A stretch of 64,000 nt of DNA from Demequina sp. NBRC 110052 (GTDB lineage Bacteria; Actinomycetota; Actinomycetes; Actinomycetales; Demequinaceae), in contig NZ_BBRI01000004.1 of NCBI RefSeq assembly GCF_002090075.1, positions 1 to 64,000 of the forward strand, written 5' to 3'. Below the pieces are notes generated by a model. It did no database searches. It was not told the origin of the DNA and saw only the letters and a program-made list of their open reading frames with translations. The translations under genes and the position numbers were made by a program. Shown piece by piece: positions 21,481 to 29,763 of this stretch; position 1 is the first letter of the stretch, and the number at the start of each line of letters is the position of its first letter.

Positions 21481-23502
21481 CTAGGGCGTGAGGTAGCGAC
21501 TCACCTCAGACAATGTCGCAGCTGCTTCGGCCCGATGCACGTCCTTCACTGCTCGACCGCGTTCGTCCATGAGGCCCTCGACCCCGCGTTCGGGCTTGTC
21601 TCGGATGTCTGGAGCTGGAATCGTCTGCGCCATGTAGTTAGGGAACTGATCCTGAATTCTCGCGACTGTGTCGGGGACGTTGTTGTCGAGAACTGCCGCA
21701 ACCCGCTCGTAGCCTAAGTCGTTCAGGAGTGCCAGCAACTTGGCAATGTTGCCCTCGCCTCCCGCGCCCCAGCCGAATATCGTCCCGCACATCTCGACGC
21801 CGAGGTCCTCGAACGCGCGCGGTAGAAGGGCTGCATCCTCCTGGCCCTCCACCACAACCACCCCGTCGTCGAGAAATAGGATCTCGTTCGCGTCATTCCC
21901 TAACGCGTGTGGATTCCGCCAACTCGCTCGCATACCTGACAAGTCGCTGATACATGCACGGCTTGCTTGTGCGACGCGCGAGTCGCCTTGAGCCTTGTAC
22001 ACGCGCGCTACCTCTGCCCCGCGTTCGATGTCATCCCACCGGACGAGCAGCGGAGAGTGCGTGAACAGCACGATCTGGCGGTCCGCGGCGTAGCGCGCCA
22101 TTACCTTGCCGAGTCGGCGCACCATCTGAGGGTGTAGCGAAAGCTCAGGTTCGTCGATTACGAGTAGGGTTCGGGGCTCAGAGTCGTAGAGCGCGTTGAG
22201 AATGAACAGCAGGCTGATGATCCCATCGCCGAGCCCTTCGCTCGTGTGAGCCAGGCCTTCACCTGTAGCAACTCGAACGTAGAACGACTGCCCATCAGGT
22301 CCGTCTGATAGGTCAATCGTCCACTCGAGCTTCTTCCCGACTACTTCCGTCATGAGTTTGTCGAATCGTGCTTTCTTCTCCTCATTGTTGTGAAGGTCGA
22401 AGAGCCTGCCAGTGAACTGGTCGTTGTGATCGAAGCGGCGAGACCTAGCGAAGTCGGACGAGGAGTTCATCCAGTCCCGCTCTGTCGTCGTGTTCTTGCC
22501 GAAGCGCGACTGAAAGTAGCGGCGTGATGGTACCGAAACTATCTCTGCACGGTCTCGGGTTGGCTCTGAGGGCGTCCACATGGAGCGAGTCTCACTCGTA
22601 TTGGGGCTTCGGCTCTTGAGCGCGAAGGTGAAACCGCCCGCCCACGTGGCTTCAATCGACACTCCGTTCGGAGAGAGGCGGTTCCGCCGGCCCTCGGAAA
22701 ACGAGACGTCTTGGCGCGTCTTTCGGGCGATGGCGTCGAACGACTCCCAGATGGTTGACTTGCCTGTGTTGTTGGCGCCGACTATCACGGTCAGGCCACT
22801 TCCAGGTGCACCGCTTGGCTGCGCAAGTCGCAGAGACTGTGACTCCCGGAAACCGCGGAAGCCGGACACGGACAGCGTTGCCATCCGACCGAGCGGCTCT
22901 TCGTCAATCACTTCGACCTCTCTCGGTTGTGAGTTCGCGATTCGCGTGCGCGTGTCAAGTCGAGTTGCTTTGCGAACACGCGAACTTCCTAGCAGAATCA
23001 CGCGATTCACTGCACGGGGATCGTGCAGGAAATGCGCCAGGGTCCTTGCATCCTCGTTCTTCAGGAGCCTGGGGGCTCGATTCGCCATGCGGTCTCGCGC
23101 TGACCAGCACACGTGAATCATGCTCCGTTCTTGCGGTGGACCCTCTGGCCGCCAAGACAGCGTGATGACGACTGCTTGGCCCTGCCGGAGCTCGACAGGA
23201 CGCACAAGACGGTCGTAGTCGGTGCGGAAGCGACGGCCGCGCTGGTCGTGAACTAGTAGGTCAAAGGTTTCGTGCGGTCGCAGATCGCCGAGCCCGTCGC
23301 CGCCGCCGCCCGTCGGCGCCAGGAGCTCGTCAGTCCACTCAGTGGTGACGCCTACATCACGAAGTGTTGTTCCCCTCCTGGGCGAGAAACTGATCACATC
23401 TGCAGGGAACAGCGCTCTGTTCCAGCGGACCTTGAGTGGTATCACGGCTACAACATATCGGCCGTGTCTGCGCATGGGGTCCGCCGCAATGACTCGTGAC
23501 AT
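21481..23502 (-). CDS. OLD-family-like ATPase with TOPRIM domain
   Basis: A 673-residue protein. Residues 1 to about 205 form an N-terminal region of no recognised family. An SMC/RecF-like ATPase follows: MATLSVSGFRGFRES begins at residue 207, Walker A GANNTGKST is at about 242-250, and LLVIDEPELSLHP and FTHSPLLV are the Walker B and H-loop. The C-terminal TOPRIM has VVVVEGQEDAALL with Glu552 and VAAVLDNN with Asp606. This is the architecture of OLD nucleases (as in Gabija GajA and P2 Old). The ATG at 23502 has a GAGG at 9-base spacing. The extra N-terminal domain is unusual. It lies 73 bases behind the small gene at 23576-23989, probably as a two-gene defence unit. Confidence 0.8.
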   Translation of the reverse strand: MSRVIAADPMRRHGRYVVAVIPLKVRWNRALFPADVISFSPRRGTTLRDVGVTTEWTDELLAPTGGGGDGLGDLRPHETFDLLVHDQRGRRFRTDYDRLVRPVELRQGQAVVITLSWRPEGPPQERSMIHVCWSARDRMANRAPRLLKNEDARTLAHFLHDPRAVNRVILLGSSRVRKATRLDTRTRIANSQPREVEVIDEEPLGRMATLSVSGFRGFRESQSLRLAQPSGAPGSGLTVIVGANNTGKSTIWESFDAIARKTRQDVSFSEGRRNRLSPNGVSIEATWAGGFTFALKSRSPNTSETRSMWTPSEPTRDRAEIVSVPSRRYFQSRFGKNTTTERDWMNSSSDFARSRRFDHNDQFTGRLFDLHNNEEKKARFDKLMTEVVGKKLEWTIDLSDGPDGQSFYVRVATGEGLAHTSEGLGDGIISLLFILNALYDSEPRTLLVIDEPELSLHPQMVRRLGKVMARYAADRQIVLFTHSPLLVRWDDIERGAEVARVYKAQGDSRVAQASRACISDLSGMRASWRNPHALGNDANEILFLDDGVVVVEGQEDAALLPRAFEDLGVEMCGTIFGWGAGGEGNIAKLLALLNDLGYERVAAVLDNNVPDTVARIQDQFPNYMAQTIPAPDIRDKPERGVEGLMDERGRAVKDVHRAEAAATLSEVSRYLTP

Positions 23503-23575
23503 CTTGACGTGCCTCAAGGGACGACTGGCCCTAGTGTGCGCCTCCGCCTCGGTGGCGCGGCGTGGTGCCAGCTTG

Positions 23576-23989
23576 TCAGCGCTCGAACGCGGAATGAGTC
23601 TTGGCGACATGTTGCACCCAGAGCTCCCACCGCCGTTGCTTTGGCCACGATGTGTCGAGGAGGCCGAGCTCGATCGCCAATGCATATAAGCCTGAGCCGG
23701 CATCGTTCTCGTTCAGGTAGAGCACAATCGATGACAACACCGCGTCTCGATCGTCGAAGGAACGACGGGCAACTGAGCCCAGGAGCTCACCCATGGCCGC
23801 GCGGTCGCGGTCGAGCGCGAAGCTCAGGTGCCGTAGGCCGGTTCGTCTCGCTAGGACGGCGCTAAGCTCGGTGTAACTCGTTTGGCGCTGCAGGGTGGCC
23901 TGGGAGGCGATGAAGTGATATGCCTCGTCTTGGCGCACTGACCAGTCGTCGTCGGTGTACCGTACATCGAAGGTTCCTTCCGCATGCAT
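23576..23989 (-). CDS. Small conserved protein upstream of the OLD-like gene
   Basis: A 137-residue protein. The core TSYTELSAVLARRTGLR...RAAMGELLGSVARRS...LSSIVLYLNENDAGSGLYALAIELGLL resembles a small family often found in actinobacterial defence islands (pattern 'Y.EL...I...TG.....R..LG.LL..VS...LS..V.....G.GF..LA...G', then a Trp-rich tail). No biochemical function is known to me. It is transcribed in the same direction as the OLD-like ATPase and immediately ahead of it, so the two probably form one unit. Confidence 0.65.
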   Translation of the reverse strand: MHAEGTFDVRYTDDDWSVRQDEAYHFIASQATLQRQTSYTELSAVLARRTGLRHLSFALDRDRAAMGELLGSVARRSFDDRDAVLSSIVLYLNENDAGSGLYALAIELGLLDTSWPKQRRWELWVQHVAKTHSAFER

Positions 23990-24666
23990 ACGTCTGCCGA
24001 TCCTGACTCGTGAGCGGAGAGCCCCGCGAACTTCCCCAACTCGATCAGTCTCTCAGGGAAGTTCGGTAGCCCGGCGTCTACACCAGTAGCACAGCCCATC
24101 TCACCCTCGAGTTTGCGACGTTCAGCCAATTGCGACTGATGAGGTACTCGTTGCCTCGCGGCATGTCCGCCGCAGACGACGCCGCGAGCGACGCGCTCGA
24201 CACTGCTGCCTCGTTCGAGCACTCAGAAGCGGCGTGACTCGGTCCTCCGTCGAGCCGTGAGGGCTGGGGTTTCGGCTATCGCCCCGATGCGCGTGTCGGG
24301 CACGCATATGCGGCAGTTGCGAGCGCTCCACCCGGAGAACCGTCACCTCTGCGCGAGGATCCGCTGTTCCCGCCGTGGGTCTAGATGGCGCCGAAGCGCG
24401 CTGGTTTGCCTCTGGTCATCCTGGTCTGCTTTACGCGGGAACTCAGCGTTGACGGCTGATCTCGTGTCGACTCCCGCCTGGGCGCGCGATCGAGCGCGAC
24501 GGTCGTGCGATTCCGCCTCCTCGGACGGACCGGCACACCTCACAATGATCGGGCAGCGCGCGGTCGTCGCGCCGTGGCATGCGGCTCATCTGCCGGTTCC
24601 CGCCGACATTGTGTGCCGTGAGAACGCGGTCGCTTGTGGTCTCGAGTGCCAGGGCCGTCATCCTGC
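23990..24666. other. Gene-poor stretch between defence island and RhuM remnant
   Basis: No reading frame here looks like a protein of any family I know. The open frames on both strands are Arg/Ser/Ala-rich shadows without good starts. The stretch probably holds the promoter of the minus-strand pair at 21.5-24.0 kb and decayed mobile or accessory DNA. Confidence 0.4.
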
Positions 24667-25050
24667 ATGGTCGAAGAGGTGTCGTCGCAGGAGCGATCAA
24701 ATGGCGAGGTCGTCCTGCATCAGCGGGAGGGTGGCGATCCTGCAATCGAGTTACAGGTCGAAGGTGGCACGGTTTGGCTCACGCAGCAGCAGACCGCGGA
24801 CCTGCTGCCGACGTCACGCACGAACGTCAACGAGAACCTCGCCAATGACTATGCCGAGGGTGCGTTGGTGGAGGGGGCAACCTGTTGGGAAGTCCGACAG
24901 GTTCGGGCTGAAGGAACCCGCGAGCTTCCGCACGCTGTGCTCCAGTGCTACCTCGACGCGATCGTTTCCATGGGCTGTGGCGTCGGCAACGCACAATGCT
25001 CCATCGAGCGCAGTGCCACTAAGCGGCCCGGCAAGAACTCCGCTCCGTAG
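24667..25050 (+). pseudogene. Remnant of a RhuM-family gene
   Basis: About 127 codons that track the N-terminus of RhuM/virulence-associated proteins: 'GEVVLHQ', 'TVWLTQQQTADLLPTSRTNVNENL', 'EGTRELPH' and 'YLDAIVSMG' match the family pattern 'GEVVLYQ...TVWLTQ.QMA.LF..SR..I..H', 'EG.R.V.R' and 'Y.LD.IISVGYRV'. Several conserved residues have decayed (GCGVGNAQCSIER in place of GYRVNS..ATQFRIWAT), and the reading stops where the family continues for about 200 more residues. It is therefore a truncated relic of a gene usually carried on islands. It marks the right edge of the defence island. Confidence 0.6.
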
Positions 25051-25079
25051 TCCGGCCCGGCCCGAGCGTCGGGCAGGCA

Positions 25080-25132
25080 GGACCAACGTCCCTTCCGCCC
25101 GCCCCGCCCAGGGCTAGCGTCGCAAGAGGAGG
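25080..25132 (+). promoter_or_regulatory. DosR-like box, -10 and Shine-Dalgarno of hyhB
   Basis: GGAC-CAAC-GTCCC at 25080-25092 is a GGAC(N4)GTCC dyad matching the core of the mycobacterial DosR/DevR box (GGGAC-N4-GTCCC). A TAGCGT -10 candidate lies at 25115-25120 and AGGAGG at 25127-25132, six bases before the ATG. The same elements recur in identical register before hyhG. In Mycobacterium smegmatis the homologous group 3b hydrogenase is under DosR (hypoxia) control. Assignment here is by motif only. Confidence 0.6.
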
Positions 25133-25138
25133 CGTGTC

Positions 25139-26305
25139 ATGGGCGACATCCGGATCCTCAATCCACCAGACCTCGGCACCCTCATCGCGGAGCTGCGGGC
25201 ACGTGGCTACCGGGTCATGGGGCCTACCGTCCGGGGCGATGCGATCGTCACCGGGGAGATTCGCACGGTCTCCGACCTCCCGCGCGGACGCGGAGACACC
25301 CAGCGCCCCGCCGAGTACCGCCTCACCGAGCGCGACGACCGCTCCTTCTTCGGCTTCGCCGCCCCCGCCATATCCTCCAAGCCGGTGTTCTTCCCTGCCG
25401 AGGAGGTCATCTGGCGCGGACGCCGCGACCACGACGAGGGTCACTTCACCGTGGAGCGCGACCGCCCCGACGCCGCCCCCATCGCGCTCCTCGGCACCCG
25501 GTCCTGCGACCTTCGCGCCGTACAGATCCACGACAAGGTCCTCGCCGGGCGCATGTACGAGGACGCGCACTACGCCGCCCGACGCGAGCACACCTTCGTG
25601 GTCGCCGTCGCCTGCGGACAGCCTGCCGAAACCTGCTTCTGCGCCTCCATGGGCACAGGCCCCCGCCCCGCGGAGACCAACCCCGAGACAGGCGAGGCCG
25701 CCTACGACCTTCTCCTGACCGAGGTGCTCGACGAGCACAACCACCACTTCGTCATGGAGATCGGCACCGAGCACGGCCGCCAGGTCGCGGACGCGATCGA
25801 GGCCGGCGACGGCGACGAGCACGACCACGCCCGCGCGCTCGAGATCACCGACGCCGCCGCCAAGAGGCAGACGAGGGCCATCGACACGAGCACCATTCAC
25901 GGCGTCCTGCGCGCGAGCGTCGAGTCGTCCCGCTGGGAGGAGATCGCCACGCGCTGCCTCGCCTGCACCAACTGCACGCTCGTGTGCCCCACCTGCTTCT
26001 GCACCACCATCCAGGACGTGAGCGACCTCGCAGGCGACGAGGGCGAGCGCCACCGCGTGTGGGACTCGTGCTTCTCGGAGCAGTTCTCGTACATCCACGG
26101 CGGGCCGCTGCGCGGAGAGACCAAGTCGAGGTACCGCCAGTGGATCACCCACAAACTGTCCAGCTGGGAGGACCAGTTCGGCATGCTCGGCTGCGTGGGA
26201 TGCGGCCGCTGCATCACGTGGTGCCCGGTGGGCATCGACATCGTCGAGGAGGCTGCGGAACTGACACGCATGTCCGGCCTCGGCAGCGGTGCCGCGCGCT
26301 CGTGA
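25139..26305 (+). CDS. hyhB: Group 3b [NiFe] hydrogenase, beta (iron-sulfur) subunit
   Basis: A 388-residue homologue of the beta subunit of archaeal sulfhydrogenase I. The N-terminal domain contains the family motif [19 protein letters not shown]. The C-terminal half has two [4Fe-4S] ferredoxin motifs, [14 protein letters not shown] and [14 protein letters not shown]. It carries electrons between the small subunit and the flavin subunit of the cytosolic NAD(P)-linked hydrogenase. The SD AGGAGG and the DosR-like box place the start at ATG 25139. It is separated from the other three hydrogenase subunits by an unrelated ATPase gene and about 0.5 kb of flanking DNA, which is unusual because hyhBGSL normally form one compact operon. 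Confidence 0.92.
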   Translation: MGDIRILNPPDLGTLIAELRARGYRVMGPTVRGDAIVTGEIRTVSDLPRGRGDTQRPAEYRLTERDDRSFFGFAAPAISSKPVFFPAEEVIWRGRRDHDEGHFTVERDRPDAAPIALLGTRSCDLRAVQIHDKVLAGRMYEDAHYAARREHTFVVAVACGQPAETCFCASMGTGPRPAETNPETGEAAYDLLLTEVLDEHNHHFVMEIGTEHGRQVADAIEAGDGDEHDHARALEITDAAAKRQTRAIDTSTIHGVLRASVESSRWEEIATRCLACTNCTLVCPTCFCTTIQDVSDLAGDEGERHRVWDSCFSEQFSYIHGGPLRGETKSRYRQWITHKLSSWEDQFGMLGCVGCGRCITWCPVGIDIVEEAAELTRMSGLGSGAARS

Positions 26306-26440
26306 AGTTGCCCCCGTCGTCCTCCCTGCATGCGTGAGTATCCACAGGCCCGCGATGAAGCCCTGGTTGGCGTCCTGTCGGCGACCTATTGTGTGGTTCG
26401 CACTGGGGGGCTGTGCCAGTCCTCGGGAGACTGCTGGAGT

Positions 26441-26514
26441 AGTCAAAGTGGCGACTGGTATGCTCGCAAATTGACGACTGGAACGCTCGCAAATCGACGA
26501 CTGGAGTCAAAGTG
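26441..26514. repeat. 23-bp tandem repeats at the start of the ATPase gene
   Basis: Two 23-bp units (26452-26474 and 26475-26497, 20 of 23 identical, both with CGACTGG...GCTCGCAAAT) and the first 7 bases of a third (26498-26504). These are bracketed by a 10-bp direct repeat AGTCAAAGTG at 26441-26450 and 26505-26514; the second copy contains the GTG start codon. A -10-like TATGCT lies in the first unit. Nothing else is seen in the 206 bases between hyhB and this gene. A regulatory or insertion-scar origin is possible. Confidence 0.7.
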
Positions 26515-27741
26515 AAGTACTTGCCGCGGATTGCAGATCGCGAACTCGACCACGCGCTCGAGCGTGCAGGAGCGGTGCTCATCGAGGGGCCGAAGGCGTG
26601 CGGCAAGACCGTGACGGCTTCGCGACGGGCGGCGAGCATCGTCCACCTCGACGCTGACCCCAGCGTGCCCGCGCAGGTGGCCGTCGATCCGTCGCTGGTG
26701 CTCGAAGGGGCGCGCCCGCGCCTGCTCGACGAGTGGCAATTGCATCCCGTCGTGTGGAATGCGGTGCGGCGCGCGGTGGATAGTGCCGACGCTCTTGGTC
26801 AGTTCCTGCTGACTGGCTCTACGGCGCCTGTCGCCGACTCGGTGCGGCACTCGGGAGCGGGGAGGTTCGCTCGACTCAGAATGCGCACCCTCTCGCTCTA
26901 TGAGGGCGGCGAAGCCAATGGGGCCGTCTCGCTCTCCGCGATCCTGGCGGGAGAGCCGCCGCGAGCGGCCGCCCCGGAACTCGACTTCGATGGCCTGTTG
27001 ACTCGGCTCGCGACGGGCGGATGGCCGGGGATGCGTGGATTGTCATACGCCTCGACGCTCGCGGCGATTCGCGACTATGCCGAGACAATTGCGACCGTAG
27101 ATATCGGCGGCGCAGGGCGGGACCGTGACCCTACTCGGGTGATGCGCCTGATGCGGGCTCTCGCCCGATCTGTTGGCACCGAAGTGACGGTGAGCACTCT
27201 CGCGCGGGACGAGGCTTCTCTGTCGCGCGATGCGGTCCGGGAGTATCTCGACGCGTTGACTCGCATCTTCGTTGTCGAGGATCAGCCGGCGTGGTCGGCT
27301 CATCTCCGTTCGTCTGCGTCGCTGCGCAAGGAGCCCAAGCGGCACCTCGCGGACCCTTCGCTCGCGCTCGCTCTCGTCGGGGGCGATGCCAAGGCGCTAC
27401 GGGCCGACCTTGGCTACGCGGGTCAGCTGTTCGAGTCGCTCGTGGTGCATGACCTGCGAGTTCTTGCTCAGCCGCTCGGCGGGCAGGTCTTCCACGCGCG
27501 TGACTCGGCCGGTCGGGAGGTGGACGCCATCGTTCAGCTTCCATCCGGCCTGTGGGCCGGCTTCGAGGTCAAGCTTGGGGCCAGCGCCGACACTCTCGAT
27601 ACCGCCGCCGCTGGCCTGCGTGCATTCGCCGACAATGTCGACAGCGAGCGAGCGGTGTTGACCGTGATCACCGGCACGGGACCTTCGTATCGGCGCGCGG
27701 ACGGTGTCAACGTCGTGGCGATCGGCGCGCTCGGGCCCTAA
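26512..27741 (+). CDS. AAA ATPase with DUF4143, inserted between hyhB and hyhG
   Basis: A 409-residue protein. The N-terminal AAA_14-type ATPase has Walker A EGPKACGKT, Walker B RLLDEWQL and the sensor motif FLLTGST. The C-terminal DUF4143 ends in an endonuclease-like fold (REVDAIVQLPSGLWAGFEVKLG, a PD-(D/E)xK-like pattern D...EVK). This is a widespread bacterial family of unclear function that turns over rapidly in genomes. The GTG at 26512 sits inside a 10-bp repeat. It interrupts the hydrogenase operon, so it is likely a late insertion unrelated to hydrogen metabolism. A second, distinct member lies at 34756. Confidence 0.88.
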   Translation: MKYLPRIADRELDHALERAGAVLIEGPKACGKTVTASRRAASIVHLDADPSVPAQVAVDPSLVLEGARPRLLDEWQLHPVVWNAVRRAVDSADALGQFLLTGSTAPVADSVRHSGAGRFARLRMRTLSLYEGGEANGAVSLSAILAGEPPRAAAPELDFDGLLTRLATGGWPGMRGLSYASTLAAIRDYAETIATVDIGGAGRDRDPTRVMRLMRALARSVGTEVTVSTLARDEASLSRDAVREYLDALTRIFVVEDQPAWSAHLRSSASLRKEPKRHLADPSLALALVGGDAKALRADLGYAGQLFESLVVHDLRVLAQPLGGQVFHARDSAGREVDAIVQLPSGLWAGFEVKLGASADTLDTAAAGLRAFADNVDSERAVLTVITGTGPSYRRADGVNVVAIGALGP

Positions 27742-27755
27742 GGGCATCGATGCCC
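27742..27755. terminator. Perfect palindrome just after the ATPase gene
   Basis: GGGCATCGATGCCC, a 14-bp palindrome directly after the stop codon. It could serve as a weak terminator or protein-binding site. There is no T-run. Confidence 0.35.
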
Positions 27756-27860
27756 GCGAAGGGGCCTACGCGCGATCGCCGCTGCCGTCCCCAGTTCGCG
27801 GCTGTGCTTCGGCTATCCACGACTGAAGCGACACGCACGGCGCGGTGCCCGCAAGTGTCA

Positions 27861-27893
27861 ACGTGTAAAGAAAGCGCGAGATTCTTTACACGT
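27861..27893. promoter_or_regulatory. Perfect 12-bp inverted repeat with 9-base spacer, upstream of hyhG
   Basis: ACGTGTAAAGAA (27861-27872) and its exact complement TTCTTTACACGT (27882-27893) flank nine bases. The AT-rich arms stand out in this high-GC DNA. The geometry (arm-N9-arm) is like an operator or recombinase site; no known consensus fits. It lies 67 bases upstream of the DosR-like box of hyhG. Confidence 0.6.
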
Positions 27894-27959
27894 CCCCGGG
27901 ATATGCCAACGACGTTTGCATGTTCACGCTGAGTCCCGCGCGCTCCGCGCTTGCACCCC

Positions 27960-28012
27960 GGACCAAGGTCCCTTTCGCGCGCACCTCTCGGTCGTAGCGT
28001 CGCAGGTGGAGG
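27960..28012 (+). promoter_or_regulatory. DosR-like box, -10 and Shine-Dalgarno of hyhG
   Basis: GGAC-CAAG-GTCCC at 27960-27972, TAGCGT at 27995-28000 and GGTGGAGG ahead of the ATG at 28019. Box, -10 and start have exactly the same spacing as at hyhB (box to ATG 59 bases). The 60 bases before and including the start are about 80% identical to those of hyhB, so one of the two is a duplicate of the other. Confidence 0.6.
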
Positions 28013-28018
28013 CGTGTC

Positions 28019-28924
28019 ATGGCCGACATCCGCAACCTTGCACTCCACGACGACGAAGGCGTCGCCGCGCGGGCGAGTGCACCCTCCACCACCGGCGACC
28101 CAATGGTGCCGCGCCGCTACGCGATCACCCGCGTCCGCCAGGACACGCGCGACACGTTCACCCTGATGCTCGACCCGGTCGACGGCGGCCCCATGCGCTT
28201 CCGCGCCGGCCAGTTCACGATGCTGCACGCGTTCGGCGTGGGGGAGGTGCCCATCTCCATCTCGGGGGACCCGCGTGGCGCGGACGAAGGTGCGCCCCTG
28301 GAGCACACGATCCGCAACGTCGGCGCCGTCACCCGCGCCCTCGTCAACGCGCCGCCCGGCACGGAGATCGGCGTGCGTGGCCCGTTCGGCACGTCGTGGG
28401 ACGCGCCCGACGCCGTGGGCGGCGACGTCGTCTTCGTCACCGGCGGCATCGGGCTGGCCCCCCTGCGCCCGGCCATCCTGGACGTGCTGGCCGAACGCGA
28501 CAAGTACGGCAAGGTGCTGCTGCTGTACGGCTCCCGCACCCCAGAGGACATCCTCTACGGCGATGAGATGCGCCGGTGGGCTGACCTCAACGACGTGAAC
28601 GTGCAGATGACCGTGGACAACGCGCCGTATGGCTACAAGGGCAAGGTCGGGTTCGTCACCGAACTGATCGCGCGTGCCGGCTTCGACCCGCGCCGCGCGT
28701 GGGCGTTCGTGTGCGGCCCGGAGGGGATGATGCGCGCGGCCGCATCGGCCCTGGTCAGTCGAGGGCTGCCGCCTGCGAAGGTGCGCCTGTCCATGGAGCG
28801 GTCCATGAAGTGCGGCATCGGGCTATGCGGGCACTGCCAACTGCGCGATGTCTTCCTGTGCGTCGACGGGCCCGTGCTCGACTACGCCCGCCTCGAACCG
28901 CTCATGAACGTGAGGGAGCTGTGA
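28019..28924 (+). CDS. hyhG: Group 3b [NiFe] hydrogenase, gamma (flavin) subunit
   Basis: A 301-residue ferredoxin-reductase-type subunit. The FAD-binding beta-barrel is at about residues 30-130 ([17 protein letters not shown]). The NAD(P)-binding domain has [17 protein letters not shown] and [10 protein letters not shown]. The C-terminal [2Fe-2S]-type cluster is CGIGLCGHC...C. It links the hydrogenase to NAD(P)H. It starts at the ATG with its own DosR-like promoter, and its N-terminus (MADIRN) resembles that of hyhB (MGDIRI), which fits a promoter-plus-start duplication. Its TGA overlaps the ATG of hyhS. Confidence 0.94.
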   Translation: MADIRNLALHDDEGVAARASAPSTTGDPMVPRRYAITRVRQDTRDTFTLMLDPVDGGPMRFRAGQFTMLHAFGVGEVPISISGDPRGADEGAPLEHTIRNVGAVTRALVNAPPGTEIGVRGPFGTSWDAPDAVGGDVVFVTGGIGLAPLRPAILDVLAERDKYGKVLLLYGSRTPEDILYGDEMRRWADLNDVNVQMTVDNAPYGYKGKVGFVTELIARAGFDPRRAWAFVCGPEGMMRAAASALVSRGLPPAKVRLSMERSMKCGIGLCGHCQLRDVFLCVDGPVLDYARLEPLMNVREL

Positions 28925-29763
28925 TGACCACCGCCACACACACCCACGATCACGACCACGCCGAGGCCCCCGCGCGCCCCAAGTTGGCCGTGTGGAAGTT
29001 CGCGTCCTGCGACGGCTGCCAGTTGAGCCTGCTCAACTGCGAGGACGAGCTGCTGTCCATCGCCGAGGCCGTGCACATCGCGTACTTCCCGGAGGCGACC
29101 CGCGCCGTGGTCGAGGGCCCATACGAGCTGAGCCTCGTCGAGGGTTCCATCACCACACCGGAGGACGTCAAGCGCATCCACGAGATCCGCGCGCAGTCCG
29201 GCACGCTCGTGACGATCGGCGCGTGCGCCACCGCCGGCGGCATCCAAGCGCTGCGCAACTGGGCCGACGTGGACGAGTTCCGCTCGATCGTCTACGCCCA
29301 CCCCGAATACCTCAGCACCCTCGATACCTCGACGCCGATCGCATCCCACGTGGACGTCGACTACGAGCTGCGAGGCTGCCCCGTGGACAAGGCGCAGCTC
29401 ATCGAGGTGCTTGCGGCATTCCTCAACGGTCGCAAGCCGCGCATCCCCAGCTACTCGGTGTGCGTGGAGTGCAAGCTCAAGGGCAACGTGTGCGTCCCCG
29501 TCGCCACCGGGACGCCCTGCCTCGGCCCCGTCACGCAGGCCGGCTGCGGCGCGCTGTGCCCCAGCTACGGGCGCGGCTGCTACGGCTGCTTCGGCCCGCA
29601 GGACAGCGCCAACACCGACGCCCTCACCAGGCAGCTCACGGAGTTGGGTATGCCCGACGCTGACATCGTCCGCGTCTACCGCACCTTCAACGCCGGGTCG
29701 CCAGAGTTCGCGGCGGCGAGCGACAAGGTCGCCTCGCGCACCACCGAGGGAGGTACGCGATGA
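28924..29763 (+). CDS. hyhS: Group 3b [NiFe] hydrogenase, delta (small) subunit
   Basis: A 279-residue small subunit. A His-rich N-terminus (THTHDHDH) precedes the proximal-cluster motif SCDGCQ, then [15 protein letters not shown] and a run of Cys motifs ([38 protein letters not shown]) for [4Fe-4S] clusters. The ATG at 28924 overlaps the hyhG stop, and its TGA overlaps the ATG of hyhL. The His-rich head might bind nickel, but that is speculation. Confidence 0.94.
   Translation: MTTATHTHDHDHAEAPARPKLAVWKFASCDGCQLSLLNCEDELLSIAEAVHIAYFPEATRAVVEGPYELSLVEGSITTPEDVKRIHEIRAQSGTLVTIGACATAGGIQALRNWADVDEFRSIVYAHPEYLSTLDTSTPIASHVDVDYELRGCPVDKAQLIEVLAAFLNGRKPRIPSYSVCVECKLKGNVCVPVATGTPCLGPVTQAGCGALCPSYGRGCYGCFGPQDSANTDALTRQLTELGMPDADIVRVYRTFNAGSPEFAAASDKVASRTTEGGTR

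Noticed and set aside
25019..26446. 475-residue minus-strand open frame opposite hyhB
   Set aside because: Val/Gly/Arg-rich antisense shadow; the plus strand has ferredoxin motifs and a clear promoter and SD.
26441..26514. 23-bp repeats as a CRISPR or iteron array
   Set aside because: Only two and a third units, directly adjacent without spacers, and no replication gene nearby.
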